Origin: Candidatus Thorarchaeota archaeon
GTDB lineage: Archaea > Asgardarchaeota > Thorarchaeia > Thorarchaeales > Thorarchaeaceae
Assembly: GCA_003345545.1 (NCBI GenBank)
Contig: PRDH01000003.1
Location: forward strand, 17,413 to 81,412
Direction: 5' to 3'
Length of the DNA: 64,000 bases
Each line of letters opens with the position of its first letter. Within the stretch, counting starts at the first letter, position 1. The notes under the pieces are model-generated. The model was not told the origin of the DNA, did no database searches, and was given only the letters and a program-made list of their open reading frames with translations. Below, in pieces: positions 39,584 to 49,895 of this stretch. Both the position numbers and the translations under genes were made by a program.

Positions 39584-42442
39584 ATGTTCCTGCTGTCGCG
39601 TCTCTCAGCAAGAGCACCAGAAGTGATTACAACACTGGTAATATTCTCACTATCCAGCGGAGTACTTGGAGGCGTGCTGTTCTACATGGACTCGGCTTCT
39701 CCCGACGTCCTGGACGACATGACGTCAGATGTGCCGATTGATATGCAGGTTTCATTCACTCCCCCATTTTACACGCAGAATCTGACCAATCCAAATAGTA
39801 CAACGATGGAAGATATCGAGAACGGTGTGTCTGCTCAGGATTTCGTCATATCTACTGAGAGAGTTGTTTTTGCAGAAGTAGAAGATTGGAATGAGGAGGA
39901 CTACCGATATGTTAGGAAAGGCTTCCTTGGCGCAGACTATGGTGCTTTCCAAAGTTTCGCTGATGCAATTGATGCTAGTTTCGAAGACCTGACATACGAT
40001 GACAATTCATGCATTCTGGAGAAGTCACTCTTTCTGAGAATTGGCGCAGAGGTTGGCGACAATTTCACGCTTAGTATGACAGTATACAACAGCACTTGGG
40101 AATTGGTGGAGCTAGAGAGGACGTTCATAGTCGTAGGAACATTCACATCGAATATCTATATGAATGAGATATTCTGGGACCAGCCAGAGGTCACATACCT
40201 GCAGATGATTACAACGCCAGAAGCAATAAATGCCACCTTCAGTATCATCGGTCATGGACAGTATCACGGAGTCCAAGACAAGATTTGGGTCAAGTTCGAC
40301 CATACAGCCATTATCCAATCAGACATAGCGAGTGTGGAGGAGTCTCTTCTCAATGTCAAGAGACGGGTTGAAAATGAGTATCTTCCCTACGTGATGATCA
40401 ACTACAATGACTTCCAGCTCATGGATGCAGTCTATGAGTATACCATCTGGTCGGTAAGTATGCGGACAGTTGCTTTGTCATTCTCACTTCCAACCATTAT
40501 AATGGGGGTGATGCTTATCCAGTACAATACTCGATTACTTGCTGACTCTCAGAGGAGAGATGTTGGTACTCTCAAGACAAGAGGCTCGTCAGGCATGCAA
40601 GCTTCTTCATGGGTGCTCAGCAATGCACTCGCGACAGGATTCCTAGGAAGCATTGGTGCCGTTTGCACGGGCATTGCTGCCGCAATACTGTCGAGCACAG
40701 TGAAGGAACTACTTGTGTTTGACCTAGGGCATCTTGCGGGCTTTACCATCCTTCTTCAACCTGTTGCTGTTGCTGCAGTATTCTTCTTTTCCTTCATAAT
40801 AGGAATCATAGTTGCTTTGCCTGCCGCAATCAAAGCGTTACTCATGACACCCTCAGAGGCTCACGCATCGCTTGAGAGTGCTACCCTCTCAGATTCGGAA
40901 AAGATGGGGAGCCCTATTACAGATCTATTGATGATTGGCATAGCAGGTTGGCTGCTCTTGCCAATGATGAGTATGTTTGTCTATTTAGGGATGGGCGCTT
41001 TTGGATCATTTGCCGCGGCAGCGGTGATTATTCCAGTACTAGGTGTCTTTCTCTTTGGATTCGTGCGTTTGCTATCGAGACCAGCTGCTACAATCAAGGC
41101 CAAGATACTTGGGAGAGTAAGACGGCCATCCCTTATCGTGGGCTTGCGACTCATGTCAAGAACAGTCCTTATGTTCAAGAAATCGGAAGCGATGGGGACA
41201 ATGTTTGTTGCAATGGTATTCACCGCCGGTATCTTCGCCTCGATTTCAGCGACGACAGGAAATGTCCATATGAAACAGATTTTCATGTTTCAGACAGGAG
41301 CCGACATTGTGGTTGATGTTGATGCAAGCTTCACCAATGTCACGCTGGACCTTCTGGAGAACATTAGCGGCGTTGACGGAGTTGCTCATGTAAGCCCGAT
41401 GTTTCGTACAACCGCCTATGTGCAATACTGGGACTCATACTACTATGGATATCGAGATCACATAAATCGTACAATCTTTGTCTTCGGAGTCGACCCAGAC
41501 ACTTGGATAGAATCAGCATTCTGGTTGAGTTACTTCTCATATTATGCGTCGCCCAGTTTGTCGATTGCGTTACTCTCAGAGCCAGCATCCGATGGCATCA
41601 ATGTGATTACTTCTTTCAAGCCAGTCGACCATTATACTATGGATTCCACCGGATATTCGTATCCAGTGTATTCCAATTCTATCGACTTGCAGATTATCAC
41701 TCCCGAATCGAGAAACATAACCTCGTGTACTATTGTTGATGTCCTGGCTGCCGCTGTCAGTAATTATCCGGGTGTGACATATCTGCCTGGCGAACCTGAT
41801 GCTACTGATTTCGTTATAGCTGACCTCGAGTTCATTCATTCGAGCTTTAATACAACTCAGGTTTCAAAGTTCTATGTCGACATAGAGCCTGATGCAAATT
41901 ACACAAGAGTCAGTAACGATATCCACGCCATCGCGCCGTACGCTTTCAATGATATCGAGTCGCCCTTCGCCAATATCAATGACGTTCTCGCATCAAGGGG
42001 GACTCAATCCATAAATGGAGCATATACTCTCAATGTGATATTCTCTTTGGTTTATTTGACAATAGGCATATCAATCGTAAGTCTAGTGCGAGCCAGAGGA
42101 CTCAGGAAGCAACTCTCAGTGATTCGTGCTCTTGGCGCGCCGAGCAAGTCGATAATCGTGGCAGCTCTCTCTGAAACCAGTATTGGCTTACTCATCGCGG
42201 CAGCAATTGGCTCGATAGTTGGTATTTCTCTTGCTTACCTATTCATGAATTTGCCGCTCATCTATATGGGCGTGGCGACTGCCAGCATATGGTCGCGTCT
42301 GCCGGTCTTTCTGCAGATACCTATTCCGTTGCTGCTTACAATAATCGTTGTGTCAATTGGGGTTGCTTTGGCTGCCACATACTTCATACTTATTCGAATC
42401 TTGGGACTGAACATTGCGGAAGAAATACAATACAATGAGTGA
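39584..42442 (+). CDS. FtsX-like ABC permease (type 2 of locus)
   Basis: Starts directly after upstream stop; FSLSSGVLGGVLFYMDSASPDVL; LRKQLSVIRALGAPSKSIIVAALSE. Confidence 0.85.
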   Translation: MFLLSRLSARAPEVITTLVIFSLSSGVLGGVLFYMDSASPDVLDDMTSDVPIDMQVSFTPPFYTQNLTNPNSTTMEDIENGVSAQDFVISTERVVFAEVEDWNEEDYRYVRKGFLGADYGAFQSFADAIDASFEDLTYDDNSCILEKSLFLRIGAEVGDNFTLSMTVYNSTWELVELERTFIVVGTFTSNIYMNEIFWDQPEVTYLQMITTPEAINATFSIIGHGQYHGVQDKIWVKFDHTAIIQSDIASVEESLLNVKRRVENEYLPYVMINYNDFQLMDAVYEYTIWSVSMRTVALSFSLPTIIMGVMLIQYNTRLLADSQRRDVGTLKTRGSSGMQASSWVLSNALATGFLGSIGAVCTGIAAAILSSTVKELLVFDLGHLAGFTILLQPVAVAAVFFFSFIIGIIVALPAAIKALLMTPSEAHASLESATLSDSEKMGSPITDLLMIGIAGWLLLPMMSMFVYLGMGAFGSFAAAAVIIPVLGVFLFGFVRLLSRPAATIKAKILGRVRRPSLIVGLRLMSRTVLMFKKSEAMGTMFVAMVFTAGIFASISATTGNVHMKQIFMFQTGADIVVDVDASFTNVTLDLLENISGVDGVAHVSPMFRTTAYVQYWDSYYYGYRDHINRTIFVFGVDPDTWIESAFWLSYFSYYASPSLSIALLSEPASDGINVITSFKPVDHYTMDSTGYSYPVYSNSIDLQIITPESRNITSCTIVDVLAAAVSNYPGVTYLPGEPDATDFVIADLEFIHSSFNTTQVSKFYVDIEPDANYTRVSNDIHAIAPYAFNDIESPFANINDVLASRGTQSINGAYTLNVIFSLVYLTIGISIVSLVRARGLRKQLSVIRALGAPSKSIIVAALSETSIGLLIAAAIGSIVGISLAYLFMNLPLIYMGVATASIWSRLPVFLQIPIPLLLTIIVVSIGVALAATYFILIRILGLNIAEEIQYNE

Positions 42443-42447
42443 TCATC

Positions 42448-43338
42448 ATGTCGGAAAACCTTGACCAAATCTCGGAACAATACAAAATAGTGGTGAGAGA
42501 CCTTATGAAGGTCTATAGGAGGGGTCAAAAGGAAGTCATCGCGCTCCGAGGAGTCGACTTTGAGGTCAGTGAGGGAGAATTCCTTTCGATAATTGGCCCA
42601 TCAGGCAGCGGGAAGTCAACTCTGCTCAAGATGCTTGGAGCTCTGGACAAGCCAACAGCGGGAGTCATACTCTATGACGGTCATAGTGTCAATGCCTTGG
42701 ATGATCGTCGTTCAATGCTTTATCGACGACAGAAAGTTGGATTCGTTTGGCAGATTGGAAACCTAGTTCCAGGGCTTAGCGCCCTCAAGAATGTAATTCT
42801 GCCGATGAAGCTTGCAGGGGCGCCATCGAGCGCTTCGACTGAACGAGCCACCATGCTTCTTGAAACTCTGGGGCTTGCCGACAGAATGAATCATAAACCC
42901 AACCAGCTATCAGGAGGCGAGAACCAACGTGTGGCAATCTGCGTTGCCCTCGCCAACAGCCCGGAATTACTTCTAGGTGATGAGATTACAGGAGAGCTGG
43001 ACTCCGAAACCACAGAGGTTGTAATGGACTCCCTTAAGAGAACAAACAAGGAATTTGGCACGACTGTCATTAACGTCACTCATAATCCTAAGGTCGCTGA
43101 ATACGCCGATAGAGTCCTCAGGATTCGTGATGGTTTGATTGAGGGTCAGAAGCACATCCTATATGGTGACATCACTGAGATTGATGCAAAGGGAAGAATG
43201 GTCATACCGGATACAATTCGACGACTTGCTGGACTTGGTAAGAGGGTAGTATTGCGAGCAACCTCAGACGGGCTTCTCATCAGCCCCCTCGACACCAGTG
43301 GTGAAGCCAGTAGTGGCCAAGATGCATCAATAGAGTGA
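42448..43338 (+). CDS. ABC transporter ATPase fused to C-terminal AbrB/SpoVT-like domain
   Basis: GPSGSGKSTLLKMLG, LSGGENQRVAICVALA, LLLGDEITGELD; C-terminus DITEIDAKGRMVIPDTIRRLAGLGKRVVLRATSDGLLISPL. Confidence 0.88.
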   Translation: MSENLDQISEQYKIVVRDLMKVYRRGQKEVIALRGVDFEVSEGEFLSIIGPSGSGKSTLLKMLGALDKPTAGVILYDGHSVNALDDRRSMLYRRQKVGFVWQIGNLVPGLSALKNVILPMKLAGAPSSASTERATMLLETLGLADRMNHKPNQLSGGENQRVAICVALANSPELLLGDEITGELDSETTEVVMDSLKRTNKEFGTTVINVTHNPKVAEYADRVLRIRDGLIEGQKHILYGDITEIDAKGRMVIPDTIRRLAGLGKRVVLRATSDGLLISPLDTSGEASSGQDASIE

Positions 43339-43387
43339 AAGATGAGCAATCTCTATATCGGAGCATACGGACCGGGGGTCAGGGACA

Positions 43388-43624
43388 ATGATGAAAAGCA
43401 AACAGAAGATGCCATGGTCATTCTATTCCACACTCGCATCCTTCGGAGTGTTCTTCGCTTCAGCGAATATGTATTTTCTAACTACGTGGCTCAATCATCC
43501 ATTCAAATCGGACCTCTGGCTTATTGGTGTCGTCATAGGTCTTGCTTGGCTCGTGTATTCAATTCACATGGTGAGAAGACATCAACAAGAATTGATTGAG
43601 AAGAAGCAACTCGAAGGCAGTTGA
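43388..43624 (+). CDS. Small two-TM membrane protein
   Basis: 78 aa between ABC genes; hydrophobic segments WSFYSTLASFGVFFASANMYFL and WLIGVVIGLAWLVYSIHMV. Confidence 0.55.
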   Translation: MMKSKQKMPWSFYSTLASFGVFFASANMYFLTTWLNHPFKSDLWLIGVVIGLAWLVYSIHMVRRHQQELIEKKQLEGS

Positions 43625-43703
43625 CAGTTGCTATGGCGCAATCAGGTACGGTTTTATGCCAGTCTATGGTGTTTTTTTCCAACAGGGAGGCCTGAACAAG
43701 GAC

Positions 43704-46466
43704 GTGCACCCGACCTTTGACTCACCCATGACGCCTCTAAGAAGAAGGACTGTCACTCTGTTCTGTTTTCTAATGGCAGTCTCTATTCTGTCATCCATTT
43801 TCATCTATGTCGATTCCAACTCGCTGACGACATGGTCAGAATGCAACAGGGATGTCGGACCCGTCGCAATGAGGGTCATAGGAGATAATCTTCATTTGGC
43901 CTTAGATGAAATAAGAAACATTCCTCATGTCACACAGGCAAGTCTTGTTGAAACTGCCCCGGCCTATCTTAGAATGGATAAGGATCTAGTCTATGTTGGT
44001 TCCCCAGATGATCCTTTCAACCCGACCTTCCTCCTACAGGGAAATGCATATGCTCTCAGTGACGATTTCATTATCAACTTCCCCGAGGAGTTCGAGATAG
44101 TGGAAGGGAGGTATCCTATGAACTCCTCAGAGATAGCATTAACATATGCAGATGCTGCAGAGTGGAACATACCCATAGGTCGAATGATGAACTATACACA
44201 CACTCTTAATGGAGAAAAGCGCACGATATTTGTTGTTGGCTTCTTCAAGCTAGAGTGCTATGATGCAATAAGATATGCAGCTGCGAAAATCATTGCCATT
44301 GTCACGTCAGATGTGCTGAATCCATTGGCAACGAAGACACTGGGCTACATAGACGTTGATAGGGACATCTTGTCGCCAGGAGATCCCAGAGGAAGCCTTA
44401 GTCTGCTTCTAGGAATCGAAGACAGCATCGCTCGAACCGATCCGTCCGACATGCTGTACTCAAACTACTTTGTCGACAACTATCTTGCAATGGGGGTACA
44501 ATCGTATCTGGACTCCCTGAATCTTCAAAGAATCAGACAAATCTCCAGAACACAATCGCTTCTCCTGCTCACAGGAATAATGGGCTTTCTCGCCGTACGA
44601 TTCAATATCACCTCACGCGAATCTGAGATGGACTTTCATGTGATGAGAGGAGCCTCTAGAATCAGGATTCTGAGGTTGACTATGGTTGAATTGTGGTTAC
44701 TATCAATCCTGTCAAGCGCACTATCTATTGTCCTCGGCCTATTTCTAAGCGGGCTCGCAGGAAGCTCGAATGGCTATCTTGACTTCGGTTTTGAAGATTC
44801 ATTTGGGAGTCCACTACTTCTTACCATTGACACTGTAGTCGTACTTGGACTCGCTGGCTTTCTTCTACCCGCAATTGGATATGTGACTCACAAAGCAATC
44901 CGGACTGTCACCAGCGTAGAAACGGGGCAGAGTCAACTGGCAAAGATTGTAAGGAACATTCGACTCGTACGTTGGGATGTCGCTACCACTCTACTCGGCA
45001 TTCTGCTGATATTGACACTGTATATAGGCGGTCAGAGCGTTAGTGGAAATGCAGTCCTTGTGCTTATTGCGAGTCTCGTACCGATTCCGCTCTTCCTGGC
45101 CATTGCCAGCATGTTCAAGAAAAGCATCGTACGGCTGACAATGCCACTCTCCCGTCTTCTGCGTAAAGCTACTGGTAAGATACCTGCGACCGTGGGCATT
45201 CGAGGCGTCGCGATTAGGGACAATATGGCGCTCCCTGTCATCTTGATCGTGTCACTCACGCTTTCATCATGTCTCATAAGTAATATAGTGGCAACCAGTC
45301 TGCCCAATACTCATCTCTTCCAGACAAGATATCTCATCGGTGGAGACCTATCGTTCCATCTAGACAATGGGGAATTAGGCCAATGGAGTGACTTCAGCGA
45401 AGCTGTTCTACAACAGGAAGATGCGGAAGCAGCCTCACTTGTATCGATCGGATTCCTTTCACTATCGGAAGGAGCTGAAGGAATCGTAGAATTCATCGCT
45501 ATTAGCCCGGAGCAGTATCGTCATGTTGGATACAGTCACACAGGGGAGGAACTAGATAGCTCAAGTCAGAGTGGCTTCTTGTTAGAACTTGAGGCGAATC
45601 CGGAGGGAGCTATTCTTACATCAGACATAGCATCAGAATACAACCTGATCCTTGGGGATACTTTGCGCGTGTTTTCATTCTGGGACATCTCAATCACTAC
45701 TGAATTCAACATCGTTGGAGTAACAGATGCGATTCCACGGCCAAAGGTGATTGGCCAGGCCACATCCGAGTCTGTTGTAGGTACGAGGGAAGTATGGCTC
45801 AACCGCAATCACCTAGGAGCTCTTATCGATTTGAATGCCACGGCAGAAACCTTCCTCTGTGCCAGGGTGTCTGATGGTGCCAACGCCACAGAGATTGGCG
45901 AAGATGCACTAGAGGACTATGAGTCAGTAATCCATTCCCAGAACGAGTGGTCTTCAGCCACAGCTGAATTGGACTCCTTCTACGCAGTTCCGAGATACTG
46001 CATTGACAGAGCAATTGATAACATGTTGACTATCAATCTGGCATTTTGCATGTTTGCAGCTCTCATCGCCTTTCAGGTCGATAGACAACGCATTGACAGA
46101 GGATGCAATGCTTTGCTCAAATTGCTGGGCGCTCCCAAGAAGTTGCTCGTGAGAACTCGCTATGCAGAGGTGTTGGCGCTTATCCTCTTCAGTTTCCTTC
46201 TGGTGGCAATATTCAGCTCAATCAGCATAGCAAACACCCTTCGGATCGAGCTACTCGAATACAGTACTTGGCGATATACATTCCCAGTTTCAATTTTCGC
46301 ATTCGCAGATTGGAGCGGGTACCTATGGGTAGCCGTGTTCCTGCTTGTGCCATCAGTAGTACTAACGACTGCTCTTTCGACAAGGAGTGACAAGAGGAGT
46401 ATTGCTAGTGTACTGGAAGATATAGAGTTGTTTCGAAAAACTCGTTTCGTAGGAGAAACCAGCTGA
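43704..46466 (+). CDS. FtsX-like ABC permease (type 1 paralogue)
   Basis: PLRRRTVTLFCFLMAVSILSSIFIYVDSNSL aligns with SLRRRAVTLLCFLLASTMTMGITVYVDSYSV of the 36806 gene. GTG 43704 inferred; ORF open from 43596. Confidence 0.8.
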   Translation: MHPTFDSPMTPLRRRTVTLFCFLMAVSILSSIFIYVDSNSLTTWSECNRDVGPVAMRVIGDNLHLALDEIRNIPHVTQASLVETAPAYLRMDKDLVYVGSPDDPFNPTFLLQGNAYALSDDFIINFPEEFEIVEGRYPMNSSEIALTYADAAEWNIPIGRMMNYTHTLNGEKRTIFVVGFFKLECYDAIRYAAAKIIAIVTSDVLNPLATKTLGYIDVDRDILSPGDPRGSLSLLLGIEDSIARTDPSDMLYSNYFVDNYLAMGVQSYLDSLNLQRIRQISRTQSLLLLTGIMGFLAVRFNITSRESEMDFHVMRGASRIRILRLTMVELWLLSILSSALSIVLGLFLSGLAGSSNGYLDFGFEDSFGSPLLLTIDTVVVLGLAGFLLPAIGYVTHKAIRTVTSVETGQSQLAKIVRNIRLVRWDVATTLLGILLILTLYIGGQSVSGNAVLVLIASLVPIPLFLAIASMFKKSIVRLTMPLSRLLRKATGKIPATVGIRGVAIRDNMALPVILIVSLTLSSCLISNIVATSLPNTHLFQTRYLIGGDLSFHLDNGELGQWSDFSEAVLQQEDAEAASLVSIGFLSLSEGAEGIVEFIAISPEQYRHVGYSHTGEELDSSSQSGFLLELEANPEGAILTSDIASEYNLILGDTLRVFSFWDISITTEFNIVGVTDAIPRPKVIGQATSESVVGTREVWLNRNHLGALIDLNATAETFLCARVSDGANATEIGEDALEDYESVIHSQNEWSSATAELDSFYAVPRYCIDRAIDNMLTINLAFCMFAALIAFQVDRQRIDRGCNALLKLLGAPKKLLVRTRYAEVLALILFSFLLVAIFSSISIANTLRIELLEYSTWRYTFPVSIFAFADWSGYLWVAVFLLVPSVVLTTALSTRSDKRSIASVLEDIELFRKTRFVGETS

Positions 46467-49306
46467 TGTACCTATCATCGAGAATAAGATCCAGTGCACC
46501 AGAGATTCTTGTTGCATTCTTGATTTTTTCTCTCTCTACAGGTGTTGTTGGAGGAGTGCTTCTTTACGTCGACAGCATAGGGCCCGATGTCTTGGCCGAA
46601 ATGTCCGAAGAAGTCGTTGTCGATATGCAAGTCTACTTCTACTCACCGTTTTATGAGCAAAACGTTTCGACTGTTGAGGCATACAGAAACATAATCCTGA
46701 ATCAAGACTACATCATGGGAGCTGAATCCATATCGTTCATAGAGATAAATGATCCTGATGCAAGTCAGAGCGAGTACACAAAGAGTGCCATTCTGGGAAT
46801 CGAAGAGAGTTTCGAGAACTCATTTCCCAAAGCCATTGAAATGTCTGAGGGCAACACTCCTCTCAATGAAACCAGCTGCTATGTCCTAGAATCCAAACTA
46901 GTGAATGATGGTCTAGCAATCGGTGACAACTACACAGTATCTGTACCCTCAGATGGAGGCACCTTAGAGAAGACATTTGTCATCGCAGGTACATTCGAGT
47001 CCAATGTTTTCCTCAGAAGACTTTCATACGATTCACCAAGATTCTCCTACCTCCACGTCATAATTCTCAGAAGCACTCTCCTTAATGAGTTCTCAAGTCT
47101 AGGGCACTCGGACCAAGACAACATTGTTGATCGGATTTGGGTTAGAATCGACTCCGGAGAGCTGCTGATAGAGGATCCTTCATCAATCCTGACTCTCTTG
47201 CGGGCAACGGAGAAGCAAATCGAACAGAGGACGCTTCCCGATGCTTCAGTTGTTGAATTTGCGCTCGTATCAATATTCTATGAGTACTCAACATGGACGA
47301 CTTCAATGAGAATCATTTCTCTTGCGTTTTCTATACCATCAATCATTATGGCCGTGATGCTGATACAGTACAACTCCAGTCTTGAGTCTGAGCAACAGAG
47401 ACGTAGTGTCGGGGCATTGAAGACTCGTGGCGCCTCTGGCATTCAGGCAACTAGATGGATAATGAGTGTGTCTCTATTCACAGGACTCGTGGGCAGTATT
47501 GGTGCTATCATAACTGGACTTGCATCTGCTCTCATCGCAGGAGGGGTGCGGGAACTTATGGTGTTCGACATCTCTCGTATCCGTAGCTTTGTCATTGTCC
47601 TCCGGCCGCAGTCAATCATTATCTTGTTCCTCTTTTCATTTGTCGCAGGTCTGCTTGTAACAATACCAGCCGCAATTCGTGCATTCTTGATGTCGCCCAC
47701 AGATGCTCACAGTATCGTTGGACGTGAGGACAACGCACAAGAAAAAAAAATGGGCAACCCTGTCTATCAAGCGGCTATAGTGGGTATTTCGGGGCTTCTC
47801 CTCATTCCTCTGGTCGGAAGTCTGGGGTCATTTGCGGACTTATCATCAGGCTCTGCACTAATCGGAATAACATTCATTATTGCATTGGCAACATTCATTG
47901 TCGGGCTGACATTTCTACTTGCTAGACCCTCGGCGGACTTGAAAGCAGGTGTCCTAATGCGAATCAAAAGACACTCGCTAATTGTAGGCTGCAGACTACT
48001 GGGAAGGAATGTTGTCACATTCACAAGAACTGAAATTACCGCTGTTGTATTCATTTCCCTCGTTTTTACGGCTGGTGTCTTTTCAGCTATTGCCGCCACC
48101 TCAGGTAGCGAGCACATGAAGAGCCTCTTTATGTTTGAAGTGGGCGCAGATGTCGTCATCGATGTTCAGCCGGGACTCTCTAATGTTACGCTGGACATGA
48201 TTGATGATATCATGTCCGTTGAAGGAGTGTCTCAGGCAAGTGGATTGATGGCGACACTTGCGAGAGTGACCTATCTAATGGATTGGGAAGGGCACTTGAC
48301 TCCCTTCAATAGGTCGCTGGTCATTCTTGGAGTACAGCCGAGTGAATTTGCGGAAGCTGCTTTTCTAAGACCTGATTTTGCGTACTATGGAGACCCAAGA
48401 GCAGCCATCTCGCTTCTCGGACAATCAGAAGAGAATGCTATCACTAATTTCAAACCCATTGTCGAGTACGACACAGACTGGATAGGCAATTCATACCCGA
48501 TCCTATCGGATTATGTAGGTGTTGAGCTGATTGGGCCATCAGGAAAACACACTCTGAATTGCACGATAGTCGACGTGCTGGCATCGACACCAGGGACGGT
48601 AGCGCAGGGTATCTATTGGGGAACGTCATTCCGAGGAACGACTTACTTGCCTGGTATAGACTACGAAGATCAATTCGTAATGTTAGATATCCGCACCCTA
48701 CAAAAATACCTCAATGTTTCGTATGTCAACAGATTCTACATTGACCTCGTGCCCGATGCCAACTACACTAGAGTCATGCAGCAATTGGGGAATATTGCTC
48801 CCTTCAGTTTTGCGGATGTTTCCTCACCGTTCACTCAGATTGATGCAATCCTGAATTCAAGGGCAGGCGAGTCCATCTACGGAGCATACACATTGAATAT
48901 CCTCTTCTCAGTCCTCTACCTGACTGCAGGAATTACATTAGTCGTCACCATGAAGGTGAGAACACTCAGGAAACATTTCTCCCTCCTTCGAGCACTCGGA
49001 TCTCAACCCGGGCATATTCTGCAAGCCATGCTTGCAGACTCTGTCATTGGTGTGATTCTTGGAGCCTTTGTAGGTGGAATCGTTGGTTCCGTTCTATCGT
49101 TCATTGTCACGCAGATGCCATTGACATATCTCGGGCTGTCCACTGAGGTCTCGTGGGGCAGACTTCCTCTTGTGATGTCTGTGCCGCTCGTCCTTATCGC
49201 AGGGATACTAACTCTGGCCTTTCTGTTCTCGACAGCTGCCACTTATTTTGTGGTGCGAAAAGGCCTGCGGGCGAATATTGCTGAAGATATCCAGCATTCG
49301 GAATAG
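46466..49306 (+). CDS. FtsX-like ABC permease (type 2 paralogue)
   Basis: SSRIRSSAPEILVAFLIFSLSTGVVGGVLLYVDSIGPDVLAEM aligns with the start of the 39584 gene. Confidence 0.85.
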   Translation: MYLSSRIRSSAPEILVAFLIFSLSTGVVGGVLLYVDSIGPDVLAEMSEEVVVDMQVYFYSPFYEQNVSTVEAYRNIILNQDYIMGAESISFIEINDPDASQSEYTKSAILGIEESFENSFPKAIEMSEGNTPLNETSCYVLESKLVNDGLAIGDNYTVSVPSDGGTLEKTFVIAGTFESNVFLRRLSYDSPRFSYLHVIILRSTLLNEFSSLGHSDQDNIVDRIWVRIDSGELLIEDPSSILTLLRATEKQIEQRTLPDASVVEFALVSIFYEYSTWTTSMRIISLAFSIPSIIMAVMLIQYNSSLESEQQRRSVGALKTRGASGIQATRWIMSVSLFTGLVGSIGAIITGLASALIAGGVRELMVFDISRIRSFVIVLRPQSIIILFLFSFVAGLLVTIPAAIRAFLMSPTDAHSIVGREDNAQEKKMGNPVYQAAIVGISGLLLIPLVGSLGSFADLSSGSALIGITFIIALATFIVGLTFLLARPSADLKAGVLMRIKRHSLIVGCRLLGRNVVTFTRTEITAVVFISLVFTAGVFSAIAATSGSEHMKSLFMFEVGADVVIDVQPGLSNVTLDMIDDIMSVEGVSQASGLMATLARVTYLMDWEGHLTPFNRSLVILGVQPSEFAEAAFLRPDFAYYGDPRAAISLLGQSEENAITNFKPIVEYDTDWIGNSYPILSDYVGVELIGPSGKHTLNCTIVDVLASTPGTVAQGIYWGTSFRGTTYLPGIDYEDQFVMLDIRTLQKYLNVSYVNRFYIDLVPDANYTRVMQQLGNIAPFSFADVSSPFTQIDAILNSRAGESIYGAYTLNILFSVLYLTAGITLVVTMKVRTLRKHFSLLRALGSQPGHILQAMLADSVIGVILGAFVGGIVGSVLSFIVTQMPLTYLGLSTEVSWGRLPLVMSVPLVLIAGILTLAFLFSTAATYFVVRKGLRANIAEDIQHSE

Positions 49307-49307
49307 C

Positions 49308-49412
49308 TTAAGCGAGCTCGTTCATCGACTCTGCGAGCTGATGTCGCGTGCGAATACAACAGGATTCATGACGCCAGCCCGTGCATCCTCCGCCGCAAGA
49401 TGTTGAATGCAT
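49308..49412 (-). CDS. Possible 34-aa Cys-rich micro-ORF
   Basis: Minus strand MHSTSCGGGCTGWRHESCCIRTRHQLAESMNELA*; no clear RBS checked. Confidence 0.2.
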   Translation of the reverse strand: MHSTSCGGGCTGWRHESCCIRTRHQLAESMNELA

Positions 49413-49592
49413 TTGGATTTGACCTTCGCTGCTAATCGATGCAACGATTCAGAGAGAAATGTAATAAAGAAAAGGCTCCGCGAGGATTGTTCCTTCATAG
49501 CAGAACCACTTTTAACTGATAACGGTTACACATTTCTAGGGACAAATCCATTGTAATGGAAGTGTCTTCTTGATATCATATGTAGGGAAGAG

Positions 49593-49895
49593 ATGATGTC
49601 CGAGAAACCACCTGAAGAAACCAAAGCAGCTGTTAAGAAGACGGTCAAGAAGACAGCCACGAAAAAGAAGGCCGTCAAGAAGACCGTGAAGAAAGCGGCT
49701 ACTAAGAAGACCGCCACGAAGAAAGCAGTCAAGAAAGCGGCCACCAAAAAGACCGCTACGAAGAAAGCAGTCAAGAAAGCGGCTGCCAAGAAAACAGCCA
49801 GGAAGACGACCACTAGGAAAAGTGCTGTTAAGAAGACAACCAAGAAAGCGGTTACTAAGAAAACGACTGCAAAGAAAGCAACTAAGAAGAAGTAG
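49593..49895 (+). CDS. Histone-H1-like Lys/Ala/Thr-rich basic protein
   Basis: 100 aa almost entirely (A/T)KKAVKK-type repeats, like H1 C-terminal tails / bacterial Hc1-type proteins. Confidence 0.8.
   Translation: MMSEKPPEETKAAVKKTVKKTATKKKAVKKTVKKAATKKTATKKAVKKAATKKTATKKAVKKAAAKKTARKTTTRKSAVKKTTKKAVTKKTTAKKATKKK
49704..49787 (+). repeat. Two tandem 42-nt repeats inside the H1-like gene
   Basis: AAGAAGACCGCCACGAAGAAAGCAGTCAAGAAAGCGGCCACC followed by a near-identical copy (KKTATKKAVKKAAT / KKTATKKAVKKAAA). Confidence 0.85.

Noticed and set aside
49526-49843. Minus-strand hydrophobic repeat ORF (FLVAAFLTAFFVAVFL)
   Set aside because: Mirror of the Lys/Ala-rich H1-like gene; apparent TM repeats are an artefact of AAG/GCN reverse complements.
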